From: Gibbula magus
Taxonomy: Eukaryota; Mollusca; Gastropoda; Trochida; Trochidae
NCBI GenBank assembly: GCA_936450465.1
Contig: OW388291.1
Span: 85,977,099-86,041,098 of the forward strand
DNA: 64,000 nucleotides
Direction: 5' to 3'
Both the position numbers and the translations under genes were made by a program. The notes below the pieces were generated by a model. That model did no database searches. It had not been told where the DNA came from and was given only the letters and a program-made list of their open reading frames with translations. Shown here one piece after another: positions 1 through 11,150 of this stretch (within the stretch, counting starts at the first letter, position 1; every line of letters begins with the position of its first letter).

Positions 1-210
1 TAAAACGAATTTTGCTTTGAACAAAGAAATGTGTGAATAAAGGCCGCGCTACAAAACCGATCTTAAATAATCTAGCTCATTGACGACTAATAAAATGCAA
101 AGAACCGAAAAATTACACGTCATTCCATGTTAAGTTTGAAATTGAATAAATTATCATGTATGATTCATTATACCTCTATTAAATTTGTAAGAATATCATT
201 GGCCAGTTCA

Positions 211-366
211 CACCACGTGATCGAATAATACGTTTGTATATTGACCTCCGATTCCAGTGATGAGGTCACTTTTGTGACAGAAATTTCTCTCACTGAACTG
301 AGATATTGACTCGTCACGTGATTTGTCACGTGACTGTTTGTTTTGACGTTCGCTTTCAAGATGGCG
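211..366. promoter_or_regulatory. Promoter-like patch with three CACGTG E-boxes and a YY1-like site
   Basis: Three CACGTG cores lie at 214-219, 315-320 and 327-332. The last two sit 12 bp apart and both read TCACGTGA, the type bound by bHLH-zip factors (USF/MITF/TFEB class). At 357-366 the sequence is CAAGATGGCG, which matches the YY1-type motif found around start codons of animal housekeeping promoters. The ATG inside it opens only a 19-codon ORF with no obvious splice donor. I infer a promoter or enhancer fragment; no gene attached to it is recognisable in this window. Confidence 0.35.
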
Positions 367-447
367 TCAGCTGATGGGTTCCCTGATTTTACAAATAAGA
401 AAATACATACTATAGTCTGAAGAAAAAAAAAAATTTCGGCATAATAA

Positions 448-591
448 AACACTTAATTACTCACGGTGAGGTCATTATGTGAAATACAAGGACTCTCGGA
501 CCTGCGGTCTCGGTCACGTCAGACCTCCTCGGGAGTCAGTTCTCAAGTCCTTGTATTTCACATAATTATCTCACCATTAGTATTTAAGTGT
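448..591. repeat. Foldback/MITE-like palindrome
   Basis: The two ends are near-complementary. The left arm (AACACTTAAT, then GTCATTATGTGAAATACAAG) is answered by a right arm containing CTTGTATTTCACATAAT and ending TATTTAAGTGT. Arms are about 48 bp around a GC-rich centre. This is a typical non-coding foldback element; no target duplication was recognised. Confidence 0.7.
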
Positions 592-2001
592 ATAATATAA
601 CCTCAAAAACATCAAATATTCAATTACATTATTCCATTTTGCAATTGAGACACGATGATCTCATCTATACGACTATGACAACCTAACACAGATACTCATC
701 TAGATTTCTGAGGAGATCTACACACCAGCCTGAAACACCTTACTTGCCTTATAGCTAAGTATAAATATACAAATGTCCATTGTCAACATATCGTTAAAAT
801 ATTCTAAACAATTTTGTATTGTGAAAGTACATGATAAAATCCTAGTCTAATATAATGACTTTACGACACACCACAATGAACAACGTGGACCATCACAAAG
901 TTATTCTTTCATTCCCTATCTTTGTATTGATTTCACTATGTGCCCTGGGAAACTCTGCCTCAAATCTAATTGGTGGGTGACATTACGAATCTTGTCCACT
1001 CGAATTCGATCTTTAAAATAGATAAAGTATTGAGTCATGTATATATGTGTAAACAGCTGCAATTGGTTGTCCTTTATTGCGTTCTGGCACACTGCCATAC
1101 TTTCTCTATACTGCAGGAGCGACAATACAGTACCGGTAAACACGTGGTCCTTCATTGTGAGGCGTGTGTGTCAAATAACTGAGACATCGATGATTCAGGT
1201 AACGAACTAGTATGTAGAATTCGATATAGAATAATTTCTGTTTCGTAACGTAGTTAGTGTGTTTCTTTTGCACTAACACTGACATGAAACGTTGGTGTCA
1301 TGTTCTTTAGAGCAATAGAATGAGCCTATGATGTGTGGATATGTTAAATGTTTGGATAGTTAACCCATTGTAGTCCAAATTTACATACCCTTTTCGAAAT
1401 AATCTTGTATAAAGGAATACATGTAGTTCTACGCAAAAGTTCGCACTGTGTGTAAAATGTGAAGACCACGTAAAAAAGCATGGTACAAAATCAAACATGC
1501 AGAATGGAGTACACTTCAAACATTTACAGTTCATAGACTAACGCTTGTCCCACAGAGCAGGTATCAGCACCGTCACTGTTCAACCTAATGGTCTTCAAGC
1601 TTCACTGCCAGAAGTATGCCAGTCTGTCACCGAGTGATGTTTAGGATACTTCGAGCATTGGATCTATATGAATCCTCTGATTGTTTTACTCTACCTGGTC
1701 TGTAAATAACCAACTTGCAGCTAAAACTGTACTGAAATAACCTTTTTTTTTAAATTCAGAAGATTTGGAAAACACGAGTAAAGCATAGTTGAATATTAAA
1801 ATACCAGTGAAATATTACATTTGAACTTAACATAAGTAACGCAGTTTTTAATGTAACAATCGAGAACATGAAACTAAAGTTAGATCAAGGACATTTCAAC
1901 ACACTGTTGGCCAGGAACAAGACGAGTGACGAAAGGTGGCGACATATTGTAAAGTTGTAATCTCAAAATTTAACTAGTGTATAAATGAACGTGTTAGTTA
2001 A
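592..2001. other. Intergenic DNA, nothing recognised
   Basis: AT-rich sequence with only short, low-information ORFs on both strands and no paired splice signals around any of them. I see no gene, RNA or repeat I can support. Confidence 0.5.
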
Positions 2002-2400
2002 TTGGTAACTGATGCTGATACTAACAATAATCATGTTAATTGGGCTAATTATGTTGCTGAAGGTATTGTTGTTGGTGTCATTGTTTATGTGGTCGTTGAT
2101 GTTAGTTGTGGTTTGAGGAAGGTGTCAGTTTTTGTGTTGGTGTTGATGAAGATAAAGATGTTGATGTTGGTGCTCGTGTTAATTTGGGCAATATTTGATT
2201 GATCCTGAAGATGCCGTTCTTGACGTAAGTGTTTTTTAGGCGGTGATGTTGGTATTGTGATGAGTAATATTGTTGACGATGATGTTAATGCTTATGTTGG
2301 AACCGATATAGGTGTTGTTGTTGTTGTTGATGATGTTGTTGTTGATTCGGTTACATGTAATTGTGTTTATGTTGTTGTTCTCGGTGTAATATCACCTCAC
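2002..2400 (+). repeat. Cryptically simple GTT/GAT-rich tract
   Basis: The stretch is built from irregular GTTGTT, GATGTTG and GTTGGTG units, densest at 2310-2345 where GTTGTTGTTGTT occurs. The hydrophobic V-rich and D-rich ORFs across it (2002-2202 and 2257-2487) follow from this composition and are not credible proteins. Confidence 0.6.
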
Positions 2401-2804
2401 CTTCGATTACACAATGACGGTTTACCAGTGCTATTCTTGCTTCTAACTATCAGGCCACTTGATACGATTAACTATATGCCTTATTAACGATTTTCTCAGT
2501 ACGCAATTGTGAAATGATTAAATCCGAACATCGGATGAAGGACATAATTAATTCAAACCAAGTATCAAGTGTAACAGCATATCAAGTATAACAAACATTT
2601 AATTTGTCATGTCTGTCCGAGAATAAGGATTTCACATAAGGTCATATCTTATTTTGAAACAATCTAAAACTTACATCACACCAAAACGATAAGGATTATA
2701 AAACAATTAACTTACATTCATTTAAAGTATTGCAATTTAACTGTTTTTAAATTTGTAACATGTGAGAGAAAATATATATAGTATATGATGGGTCATTACC
2801 ATCA

Positions 2805-3131
2805 AACCTCTCCAATGAGCTATCCACCTACCAGGCTCGACGCACTCTTCACTCTTCTAGTCAGAATCTTTTAATAATTCCAAAGTGCAATCTAAAATCA
2901 GAGCGCTCTTTCAAATACAGTGCACCTTCAGTTTTGAATGTTCTCCAAAAGGAACTCCGTGTTGCCCCTTTTCTCAGTGCATTCAAGTCTGGCCTTAAAA
3001 ATTTCTTTTTCAACAAGCATTCTCTTAGAATGTACTGTATGCTACCTGTCCACTATTGTGAGAGAAAAGGGCAAAGAGTCCATATGGAGAGTTGCGTTAT
3101 AGAAATAGTATCCATTATTAGTATTTATTAG
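2805..3131 (+). pseudogene. 3' remnant of a non-LTR retrotransposon reverse transcriptase ORF
   Basis: Reading from 2805 the frame is open to the stop at 3131. It contains the features of the C-terminus of jockey/CR1-like ORF2 proteins: an arginine/serine-rich stretch (ARRTLHSSSQNLL), then a segment ending SFKYSAPSVLNVLQKEL, where intact elements have a conserved aromatic-W-N-x-LP motif, then SAFKSGLKNFFF. Only about 108 codons are present, so it is a 5'-truncated insertion, as is normal for LINEs. The family assignment rests on this pattern only; no catalytic RT motif is present in the remnant. Confidence 0.65.
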
Positions 3132-3340
3132 TAGTTTATATAGTGATTAATGGGCAGAACAAAATATTGAATGACTGTAATGTCAATACCCTCATATTGA
3201 CATCTAGTTGTACCAAACAAAGTCCTGTTTTGGCAGTCAATAATTGTTATGTTAACAGAAACACTCCATCGTGTGTTCAATGTTAAATTACTGATACAAA
3301 CTAATCTAAATAATTATGATATATCCTCAATAGTGAGGAA

Positions 3341-3528
3341 ACAAAAATCAATTAATTAAAACATCATTTAGCCATACCCTTTCTTGAAATACTCTGACAT
3401 GTCATTGGTATCCCGTGACAAGCACTGGAAACACAAATCAATTAATTAAAACATCATTTAGACATACCCTTTCTTGAAATACTCTGACATGTCATTGGTA
3501 TCCCGTCACAAGCACTGGCAACACAAAT
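3341..3528. repeat. Tandem duplication, about 90-bp unit, two copies
   Basis: The segment beginning ATCAATTAATTAAAACATC at 3347 recurs at 3437 with very few differences, and a third copy begins at the CACAAATC near 3521. The local low divergence points to a recent slippage-type duplication. Confidence 0.85.
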
Positions 3529-4430
3529 CCGTATCGAATATTTATAAAACAGAGAAACTACACCACCTCTTGGCACTATTTAACTGAGTCTGGTAGATGT
3601 AAATACACATCAGCGATATAAATAAGTTCGCAGGACAAACCTTTACCGAATTTAATAATACCATTGACATCAGAGTATGAAATGAAAACACTATCTGGCT
3701 AGCACAAGGTTGTCGTTGTCTCTATCACTTGGATCTATAACCACCATTCAGTTGGCAACATATGCATTTCGATAAACAAAGTTGGCCATTCAGTCAAAAC
3801 TAGTAGCTATGAATGACGTTACGGTCTATTCTTGGACTGAAGGGGCTGCAATGAATTGTCCTTTGTTTGAGTTTGGCAAACTGCCATCAACAACCGCGCC
3901 ATGTGGCCTCGTGTTTGCAGAGATCATAGCTTGTCTAATGAAGAAAGACGGTTTATCAATGTTGAGCCTTTCGGTCATGTAAGTGATGGGTTATATAATT
4001 TTGCATATTAGTATCTAGAAAATGTTAGCTTATTTAACCTTGGCTCTCCGTGATCAGTTCAAGTAGTCACGTACAAGTACAGTGTAAATCAGGATGTCTG
4101 TACAGATGCTATATATCAGAACATGGTTGATGGTGGTACGTATTCACAACCGTGAAGCCGGGGAGTACAACACTGTACATATATATGTATAGGATATTGA
4201 AGGTTAAGTTATCTATAGATGGTATTTTTAACATAGAATCATTGGCAGCTTGTATTTTTCAGATTTAACAATCTTCAGAAAAGACATTTGATATTTGAAG
4301 GCTGTAAGGGTTTATCAAAATGTTTATGACATTACAGTTTGGGCATATAAATGCACGATAACGTCAATTTAGAAAGTACAATTTTTAAAAACAACTTGTA
4401 GAAAAAAAATGTACAAAAAACATTTCGTCT
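3529..4430. other. Intergenic DNA, nothing recognised
   Basis: An open frame at 3782-3982 (66 codons) has an ordinary composition but no domain I recognise and no splice sites that would make it an exon. Otherwise this is AT-rich non-coding sequence. Confidence 0.4.
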
Positions 4431-4530
4431 TATTCCCGAGGATGTTGGACAGAAGCCAAGATATCCACGTGCTATTTCCCGCCAACGTCTACCCGCGGCT
4501 TACTTGACCACGTGATGAAAAGCGGCTGCG
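4431..4530. promoter_or_regulatory. GC-richer promoter-like island with two CACGTG boxes and an E2F-like site
   Basis: Within about 100 bp there are CACGTG at 4466-4471 and 4509-4514 and TTTCCCGCC at 4475-4483, which fits the E2F/DP consensus. The block stands out from AT-rich surroundings. This is a motif-based suggestion only, and no transcript start or coding exon is evident next to it. Confidence 0.25.
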
Positions 4531-4629
4531 CAGGTGTGTCAGCCAGATAGTGTTTTTATACATGGGAAGGAAACTCTCAATGACAAGTCGTTCATAAATT
4601 TCGAAGTTAAGGAAGTTTATATCCGTATA

Positions 4630-4897
4630 CCGTATTTCCTTAATTACACGCCGGGCGTCTATTATTTTCCAACGATCTACACCATAGGCGTCTATTCGAG
4701 GCAGGCGTCTATTTCACAATAAGGCTCGTAGAGACAAACGGATGCAATAAAGATCAGCAATAGTAGAAGTTAAATTCGGTTTACCCGACGTTTAATTAAG
4801 GCAGGCTTTTTTTTCAGAAAGCCCTGTGCAACCCTTGAAGGGCGTCTATTCGAGGCAGGCGTCTATTCAAGGCAGGCGTGTAATTAAGGAAATACGG
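4630..4897. mobile_element. 268-bp MITE with perfect 23-bp terminal inverted repeats and TA target site
   Basis: The left end CCGTATTTCCTTAATTACAC (continuing GCC) is exactly mirrored at the right end by GGCGTGTAATTAAGGAAATA (continuing CGG). The element is flanked by TA on both sides (4628-4629 and 4898-4899), as expected for Tc1/mariner-type transposition. The interior carries repeated GGCGTCTATT units. It encodes nothing, so it would depend on a transposase in trans. Confidence 0.85.
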
Positions 4898-5479
4898 TAT
4901 GTGATTTTAGAGATTTTGGTATAAATACAGGATATTACCTATTAGCATAGATAGCTAAGTCATCACTGGGAAAACTCGAGAAATTCACGGCCATTAACCC
5001 TTTCAAAGAAATTTTCGTAAATCAATCTTGATTTTATTGAGATTTTTGTTCAATTCACTAAAGGCTAACTGACATGTCAACAAGGCACCGCTCGGATAAA
5101 CACCGACCTAGCTACATTGTGTATGTTAATGTTATAGCAGATAATGTATTATTTACTCTCTCCTCGGGAGAGCGCGCTATAAGTATCAATATATCAGGCT
5201 TAATCTCAGCTAACCTGAGATTACGCAATGTAGGCTTATGCGTGCATTTCACTGTAAATTACTTGATATATATTATTATCGTTATGAACCAGTTTAAAGA
5301 ATGCAATAACAAACGCCTGCCATAAAACGTTCTTAGTGGTTTTCATAGGGGTCTTTAAATACATTTTTTTAAATTGGTATCTTGTCAAATCCCTGGCTTG
5401 GTTTTTTTTTTTATCTCCTATTGCTGGTTCATGAGAATAAGTCGTTTGAAGCTTTAAGGGTGAACCCCCTGCAAAGTTC

Positions 5480-5819
5480 ATATTTCATAATTTATCTCAA
5501 CTAAAACTTGTATCTCCATCCAACAAAGATGTTAATGACAATACTTCACATTCCTATATCAAGCGCTTTCGGAGAAGAAGTCGTTTAAATGTTTTACTCT
5601 AACGTCTCTGGCGGTCATATTTGTGAGCTTTGGACTTCATGATGAACAAACTTTGACCCCCTAGGTAATGGGTTCCCACTCACCTAATTACAGCTGTGGG
5701 GGTGTAGCGGTTCTGCAGGAGAAGTCGGAAGAGTGAACAATTTATACGGACGCCGGACGACATGCCACATGCCATAAGTTTTAGCACAGCTGGCCTTTCA
5801 GGCTTGATGAGCTAAAATA
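5480..5819 (+). repeat. Partial copy of the GATGAGCTAAAA repeat family
   Basis: The 3' end is typical of the family: a GGACGCCGGACGACATGCC block, then CTGGCCTTTCAGGCTTGATGAGCTAAAA. Inside are the phrases TTTCGGAGAAGAAG and TTTGACCCC that recur in the other copies (6.0-8.8 kb, 24 kb, 40 kb). The 5' end characteristic of the family is missing here. Confidence 0.6.
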
Positions 5820-6064
5820 CAGGCGACACCACGCTGTCTTTTGTGTTTTATTTAAAATAAGTTATACATAACACCTCTCAATATCTCAAACATTCACAAG
5901 GAATGACAATTCATAATGAATACATTTTATTAGAATAAACTATCTTAAAGATTAGGTATCCTTACCATAGTCAGGGACTGTTTGATTTATATAAAATATA
6001 TATACATAAGACGCCTTAATATCACAACAGTGAAGTAAAAAAAAACATTCTTTGAAATAATTTT

Positions 6065-7440
6065 TTTTAGAGCCACTGGCTCTGAAGCTCATCAGAAATC
6101 ATGTTATTAATTATCTCTAAGGAAAAGATTAAGATATCACATAATAAGTCATTGCCCTGTCATCAAATTTAAAAGTTATTATCAAAATTGGTTACACTAA
6201 TCCATATTCATTATAAATAATGTTGACCTTTGCAGTTTATTGTTTTAATTCTTGTTTTTATTCTGGAATTATCAACATTTATTACATAATGAAAAAGAGC
6301 CCCTATTTGTGTCTAAAAATCCTGTTTCTCGTAGGCTCATAGTTTCATAGGCTCCTTTTTAATATTTAATTAATAAATTATATTGAGCATCTGAGTGCAA
6401 GACTAAATCACTAACACAGCAGAGAAGTAACCTGAAACCTCCGTGTATTAGCTGCTGTTTGCATCTCTGCCAGGGAGTTGTCACTTCCCAGGTCAATTGC
6501 ACAACATGCAGACCCTGGACTCACAGCCAGTAAATTATATATTTTAAATTTTGTTTTCCCCATCTTTATTTATTTTTGCTTATTGGAAAAGAAGATGTGG
6601 TATCACAAACTCATGTAGCTATTTTTAATAGTCTTATCTTACTTCATCACCAGTCATATTTAGTTCACATATCTAATGTAAAATAAAACATTTCTTAACC
6701 CTTTTTAAAAAAATTGTATATGCATCCTGTCACAATATTCAGTTCACAGGCTAATCAATAGTTCTAATTTCACATTGATTACATCAAACATGTCCATAAT
6801 GCTGACATATGAAGTGCACATAACATCTCATTATCTTCACAGTTCATTAAAACAGCTTTTTTTATTTTGATTGATTGAAAACATATTTTATTCATTTAAG
6901 AAATGAATTGGGCACAAGTTGTGAAACTTATAACAGCTGTTTTAAGTGGTGACCCCTATGATCCATATTTGGGTCACAAGATCACCAAATTTACAATTTA
7001 GAATCCCCATTGGCCAAAGAGTCTGTACATAACATTTCAGCTTTCTAGAGTTTTTGGGACTGGAGAAAAAGATGAAAAATGCTTTAAAGGTTGTGACCCC
7101 TGTGACCCTTACTTAGGGTCACAGGGTTACCAAATCTACAATTTAGAATCCCCGTCATTCAAGGGGTCTGTTCATAAAATTTCAGTTCTCTATGTTCATT
7201 GGGACTGGAGAAGAAGATGAAAATAGCTTTTTAGGTTTTGACCCCTGTGGCCCTTATTTGGGGTCACAGGGTCAACAAATCTTCAATTTAGAATCCACAT
7301 TGGCCAAGGAGTCTGTACATAAAAAGAAGAGCCATTGGCTCTGTAGCTCATCATGAGTAAGACACGTCTTCATGTCAAACTGAAAGTCACACATGCAGAC
7401 CACACGTCTCTGGCCGACCTTTCAGGCCTTATGATTTAAA
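6065..7440 (+). repeat. Copies of the AGAGCC...GATGAGCTAAAA repeat family, with internal tandem modules
   Basis: Family 5' ends (AGAGCC..TGGCTCTG..GCTCATCA) occur at about 6070 and 7327. A decayed 3' end (GACCTTTCAGGCCTTATGAT) closes near 7433. Between 6930 and 7320 a module of about 130-150 bp is repeated three times: AATTTAGAATCCCC, then GGCCAAGGAGTCTGTACATA, then GGGACTGGAGAAGAAGATGA, then GTGACCCCTGTGACCC. The modules are non-coding. The first part (6101-6900) is AT-rich and otherwise featureless. Confidence 0.65.
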
Positions 7441-7699
7441 AATCCTTTCGTACAACTGAAACCGCTTTGACAATATAGGTTTTTTTCATACCCGTACATG
7501 TATTATGAATCGTCATTTCCCAAGTAAATAGAAAACGTTACCTTTTCAATATTGAAACTGGAAGTTTTGAGTATTGAAGTAATATTCTTATATGCATAAG
7601 AAAAAGCCCTCACCCAAGGTTTGAATGAAAACATTTTGCAGCTTTTAAGGCTGATTTTGCCGCGCGGAGTTAAACAATCACTCACTCCCTCACTTGAAT

Positions 7700-8815
7700 G
7701 AAAAAATAGAGTCATGGGCTCTGAGGCTCATCAGTTCTTATATACATTAACTAATTCAAAATGTCAACTTCTAGGTGAAAGGTATAACACCTAGGAAGCA
7801 CTTTAAATGGAGAAGATGAAATATGTCTTAAGGTCCTGTCTGATCTATCTTTGAGGCCAGAGATAAAATCCCCGACACATAAAGTCACACTTGAAGATTT
7901 AATTCATTACTGTTGTTTCCTTTAAATAACCTCCCTTTAAAGAGCACATACAATCTCTTGATGAAAAAGCTTTTCAGGTCATGACGTCTGTGACCTATAT
8001 TTGGGGTCGCAGAATCACGAAATCTACAATTTAGAATCCTCATTGGCCAAGGAGTCTGCACACAACTTTTCAGCTCTCTAAACCTTTTGGAACTGGAGAA
8101 GATGAAAATTGTTTTTTTTAGGTTGTGACTCCTGTGACCCAAATTGAGGTAACGGAGTCACCAAATCTACAATTTAGAATCCCCATTGACCAAGGAGACT
8201 GCACACAACTTTTCAACACCCTAGACCAAGCGGTTCTGGAGAAGAAGATAAAAATGCGAACAGTCTGATTAAAATCGACCTTGTTCCGAGGAATAAAATT
8301 TGCAAAATTATGCATTAACCGGGATACGAACAGGTTCTGTGGATTCCTCTCTACAAGGTCTGAGAACACCCCGTATAGGCGCATGTTCCGAACCAGTTCA
8401 GCACAGCCAAAGCCCAGTCAAATAGCTGACCACCCACAACGTAGTTTTTAAACGGTCCCTGTTTTGAAAGCATTCGGAACAGACCAAAGGATATAGCTGT
8501 TTTGAGTTATCTGCCCCTAGCTTCTCGCACCGAAAGCATTTGTTGGGCGTCTTTTGATTGGCTACCTGAATTGCGCTCGAACACGCGAGTCTACGGACTG
8601 TTATCAGACGGTTTGGCGTGGAACCGACGACCGTTATGAGTTCGTATCCCGGTAGATGCACTATTTTGCCATTTTTATTACACGGAAAACCGTCGGTTTT
8701 AGTCAGACTGAAAATGCGAAAAGTTTACAGACGGACGGACAGACGGACGGACGCCGGACACCATGCCATGCCATAAGCCCATCGGGCCTTTCAGGCAAGA
8801 TGAGCTAAAAAGGCA
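7700..8815 (+). mobile_element. Copy of the GATGAGCTAAAA repeat family, interrupted by a younger MITE
   Basis: The copy opens with AAAAATAGAGTCATGGGCTC at 7704 and closes with GGGCCTTTCAGGCAAGATGAGC near 8809. Its two ends are partly complementary (GCTCATCAG versus the family's 3' end CTGATGAGC), suggesting an inverted-repeat element. The middle repeats the AATTTAGAATCCCC / CCAAGGAGTCTG modules. A 450-bp element (8261-8710) splits it just before the terminal GACGGACGGAC block. Confidence 0.65.
8261..8710. mobile_element. 450-bp nested MITE with about 74-bp inverted ends and a 10-bp target duplication
   Basis: The left end begins CAGTCTGATTAAAATCGACC. The right end read backwards begins CAGTCTGACTAAAACCGACG. 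Both arms continue through a GGGATACGAAC motif about 65 bp in. The element is flanked by the direct repeat AAAATGCGAA at 8251-8260 and 8711-8720. A target duplication of 9-10 bp is typical of Mutator-like (MULE) elements. It has no coding capacity. A second, diverged copy is at 42745-43137. Confidence 0.85.
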
Positions 8816-9016
8816 ACATTTAGTGCCTTTAAAGTTGATAAATCAATTCCGATGTAGCAAAATGAAGGACATCATTTAACATGTATACACCTGAGCAAGG
8901 TGTTCGTATGTACTACCTACTCACTGCAATGCTTGTATAACTATATACGATTTTAATCTATTGTGATATGTTGTTAATATTAATGTCAATCTAATAAAGT
9001 TACGTTCTTGCTTCAG

Positions 9017-9068
9017 ATGAATAGACGGCGAGTTCCACCAGGATCCAAGAAGCTAACCATTTGTAAAG
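9017..9068 (+). CDS. Candidate internal coding exon of an unidentified gene
   Basis: A pyrimidine-rich acceptor (TTCTTGCTTCAG) precedes 9017 and a consensus donor (AAAG|GTAAGC) follows 9068. The 52-bp segment reads ATGAATAGACGG.. and is open in that frame, giving a short basic peptide (MNRRRVPPGSKKLTICK). The strength of both splice signals is the only evidence. No neighbouring exon with a compatible frame was found and I do not recognise the peptide, so it could equally be a chance pair of sites or a relic. Confidence 0.25.
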
Positions 9069-10228
9069 GTAAGCTAAGTTATTTGAATAGAAGGTATTAT
9101 ATACAGTTGCTATATGTCTTAATCATTTAATACAATTTAGCAACAATCTGTTCATAGGTATATGCTTAGTTACCGTGATAAATACGTACATGTGTAAACT
9201 ACGAAACGTTCTTTTTACCCACTTTGGCAATATGTTACCAATAATGAGCATATACATACCTATCCCTCACATCGAGCTCTCAATACTGTCCCCGATAACC
9301 TTCTTTCTCAGGAAACTCAACCAACAAATAACTGATCGTATATTTGATTATTACTTGATTGTATCTCTTCTTACTATGAAGCAACATACAACTAAACAAA
9401 TTCTTTCTTTATGAAACGTGAACCCTAGTTCGTGTGTTTACCGTGAGCTGCCGTGACGTTTATGTATTAAGCAGCGTCCTTATGTCCGTGCAAAGAAACG
9501 TCCAGTTTCATGTTAACCCGATATATGAACTGTTGCAGAGCAGTATATGGCATGACTTCAAAATACAATGACAATCACACTAATGACTATCATCGATATG
9601 GTTACCACCATATTTTTTAAGACAGGGCTTATGGCATAGGCTGCCGTCGCGCTTCGTCCGTAAACATTTGACATTTTCGACTTCGTCTCCAGAACAGCTG
9701 CTAAAATGTTTGTTGGGAAGAACCTTGCATCTAAAGGAAGTTTGCTCATTTGGTCCCTGTCGTTGCGGCCAATGTTTGTTTCAACATGTGTCGATTCACT
9801 AATGAACGGGATTATATTTTCCATTTACACACATTCTCGTCAAAGTATTAACATCGATGATCACAGCAACTTGAAAACATGATGGCGTCCTTTCCCTATC
9901 AGTACAGTACTTTATGGCTACACACACAGTGCAGTGTAGTCTCACGTCCCATTCATTTTGTGGCTGTCATTCTTCAAAGCTTAATATATATATACACAAA
10001 TAACTTTAAGCACCACCTACTATTTTCAGTGATACAAATATACATAGTAACGAATATGTATTGTTAGATGGTAATTGGTATGGAACTGCATTTCTTCTCA
10101 ACAGTGTTCGGGTTTTCTGTGAGGTCAATGAACAAACACACCCCACAATGCATGTGAAGCACACCACCCATGAATTTCTGAAATTGCAGTTTTAAATCGT
10201 TCTTGAAATCAGTATAAATCTGTTTCAA
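9069..10228. other. Intergenic DNA, nothing recognised
   Basis: The short ORFs at 9175-9414, 9558-9824 (minus) and 9879-10067 have no recognisable domain, splice context or repeat homology within the window. Confidence 0.4.
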
Positions 10229-11150
10229 ATGATTGTGTCATTACCTCTGAACATGGCTCGAAGGAGACTCACTGAAGCAAAAAGATGGCAAATTATTGGA
10301 ATGAGTTCCATCGGAATGTTTTGTAGAGCTATTGGACGACACCACGCTGTGATAAGCCGTCTTGTCCAGAAATATCGTCAAACCAACGTTGTGAAGGATC
10401 GTTCAAGGTGGTCAACCACGGAAAACTTCTCGAGTTGCGGACCGCGACTTAGCAGGCCTTGTTCGACGTCATCCGTTTGCCGAAAGTGGTGTGTTGAAGC
10501 GATTATGGCTGCCCAACCGACGTGTTTGCAACAAAACAGTGCGAAATCTATTAAAGTCAATAGGACTAAGGCCAAGAAAAGTGGTTAAGAGGCCACGTTT
10601 GATTAATCTCCATAAAAGAGCTCTTGCGTCTTGGAGGAAGATTCATTGGTCAGATGAAAGACGCCAGCGTATTTGGAGAACCAAGAACACAGCATATGCA
10701 CCAAAGAACATCCAAACATCAGTCCCATTCATTGGTGGATCTGTATGGTCAGTGGATGCATCCCTCATGATTGTAAGCTCGATTTGGTGACTGTGAGGTA
10801 ATCTCAATGGCAATAGTTACATCCGGGAAATTCTGCAGCCTGGTCTTGTGCCAAATTTTGACAATCATCCATTGGCCTCCTGTCTCATGAATGATAACAA
10901 TCGGCCTCACCGTTCTCGACTTGATTGATTTTCTAAAGAACAATGCAGTATCCAAACTTCCATGGCCTGCCATGAGCCCGGATATCAATCCACTGGAACA
11001 CATTTGGGATATGATTGGTCGCCGAGTGCAAGCCATGGACCCACCATTACAGGATTTAGTCGGTTTAGAAGCAGCTATACATCATTAGTGGCAGCTGTTA
11101 CCTCTGCAGCGAATCAAGACTCACCAAAAGCATGTGGAGGATGGTTGAAG
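10229..11150 (+). pseudogene. Decayed Tc1/mariner-family transposase
   Basis: The reading begins at the MARRRLTEAKRWQIIGM helix-turn-helix start (ATG at 10253) and continues through a second HTH region ending in RLVQKYRQTNVVKDRSR. After at least two frameshifts come HWSDERR (second catalytic aspartate of the DDE domain) and, in another frame, WPAMSPDINPLEHIWDMIG, which carries the conserved P-D-x-N-P-x-E-x-x-W signature with the catalytic acidic residue. The coding region is spread over three frames (10229-10588, 10491-10790, 10891-11088), so it cannot make transposase. Intact proteins of this family are about 340 residues, and the decayed length here fits. I could not identify convincing terminal inverted repeats. 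Confidence 0.8.
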
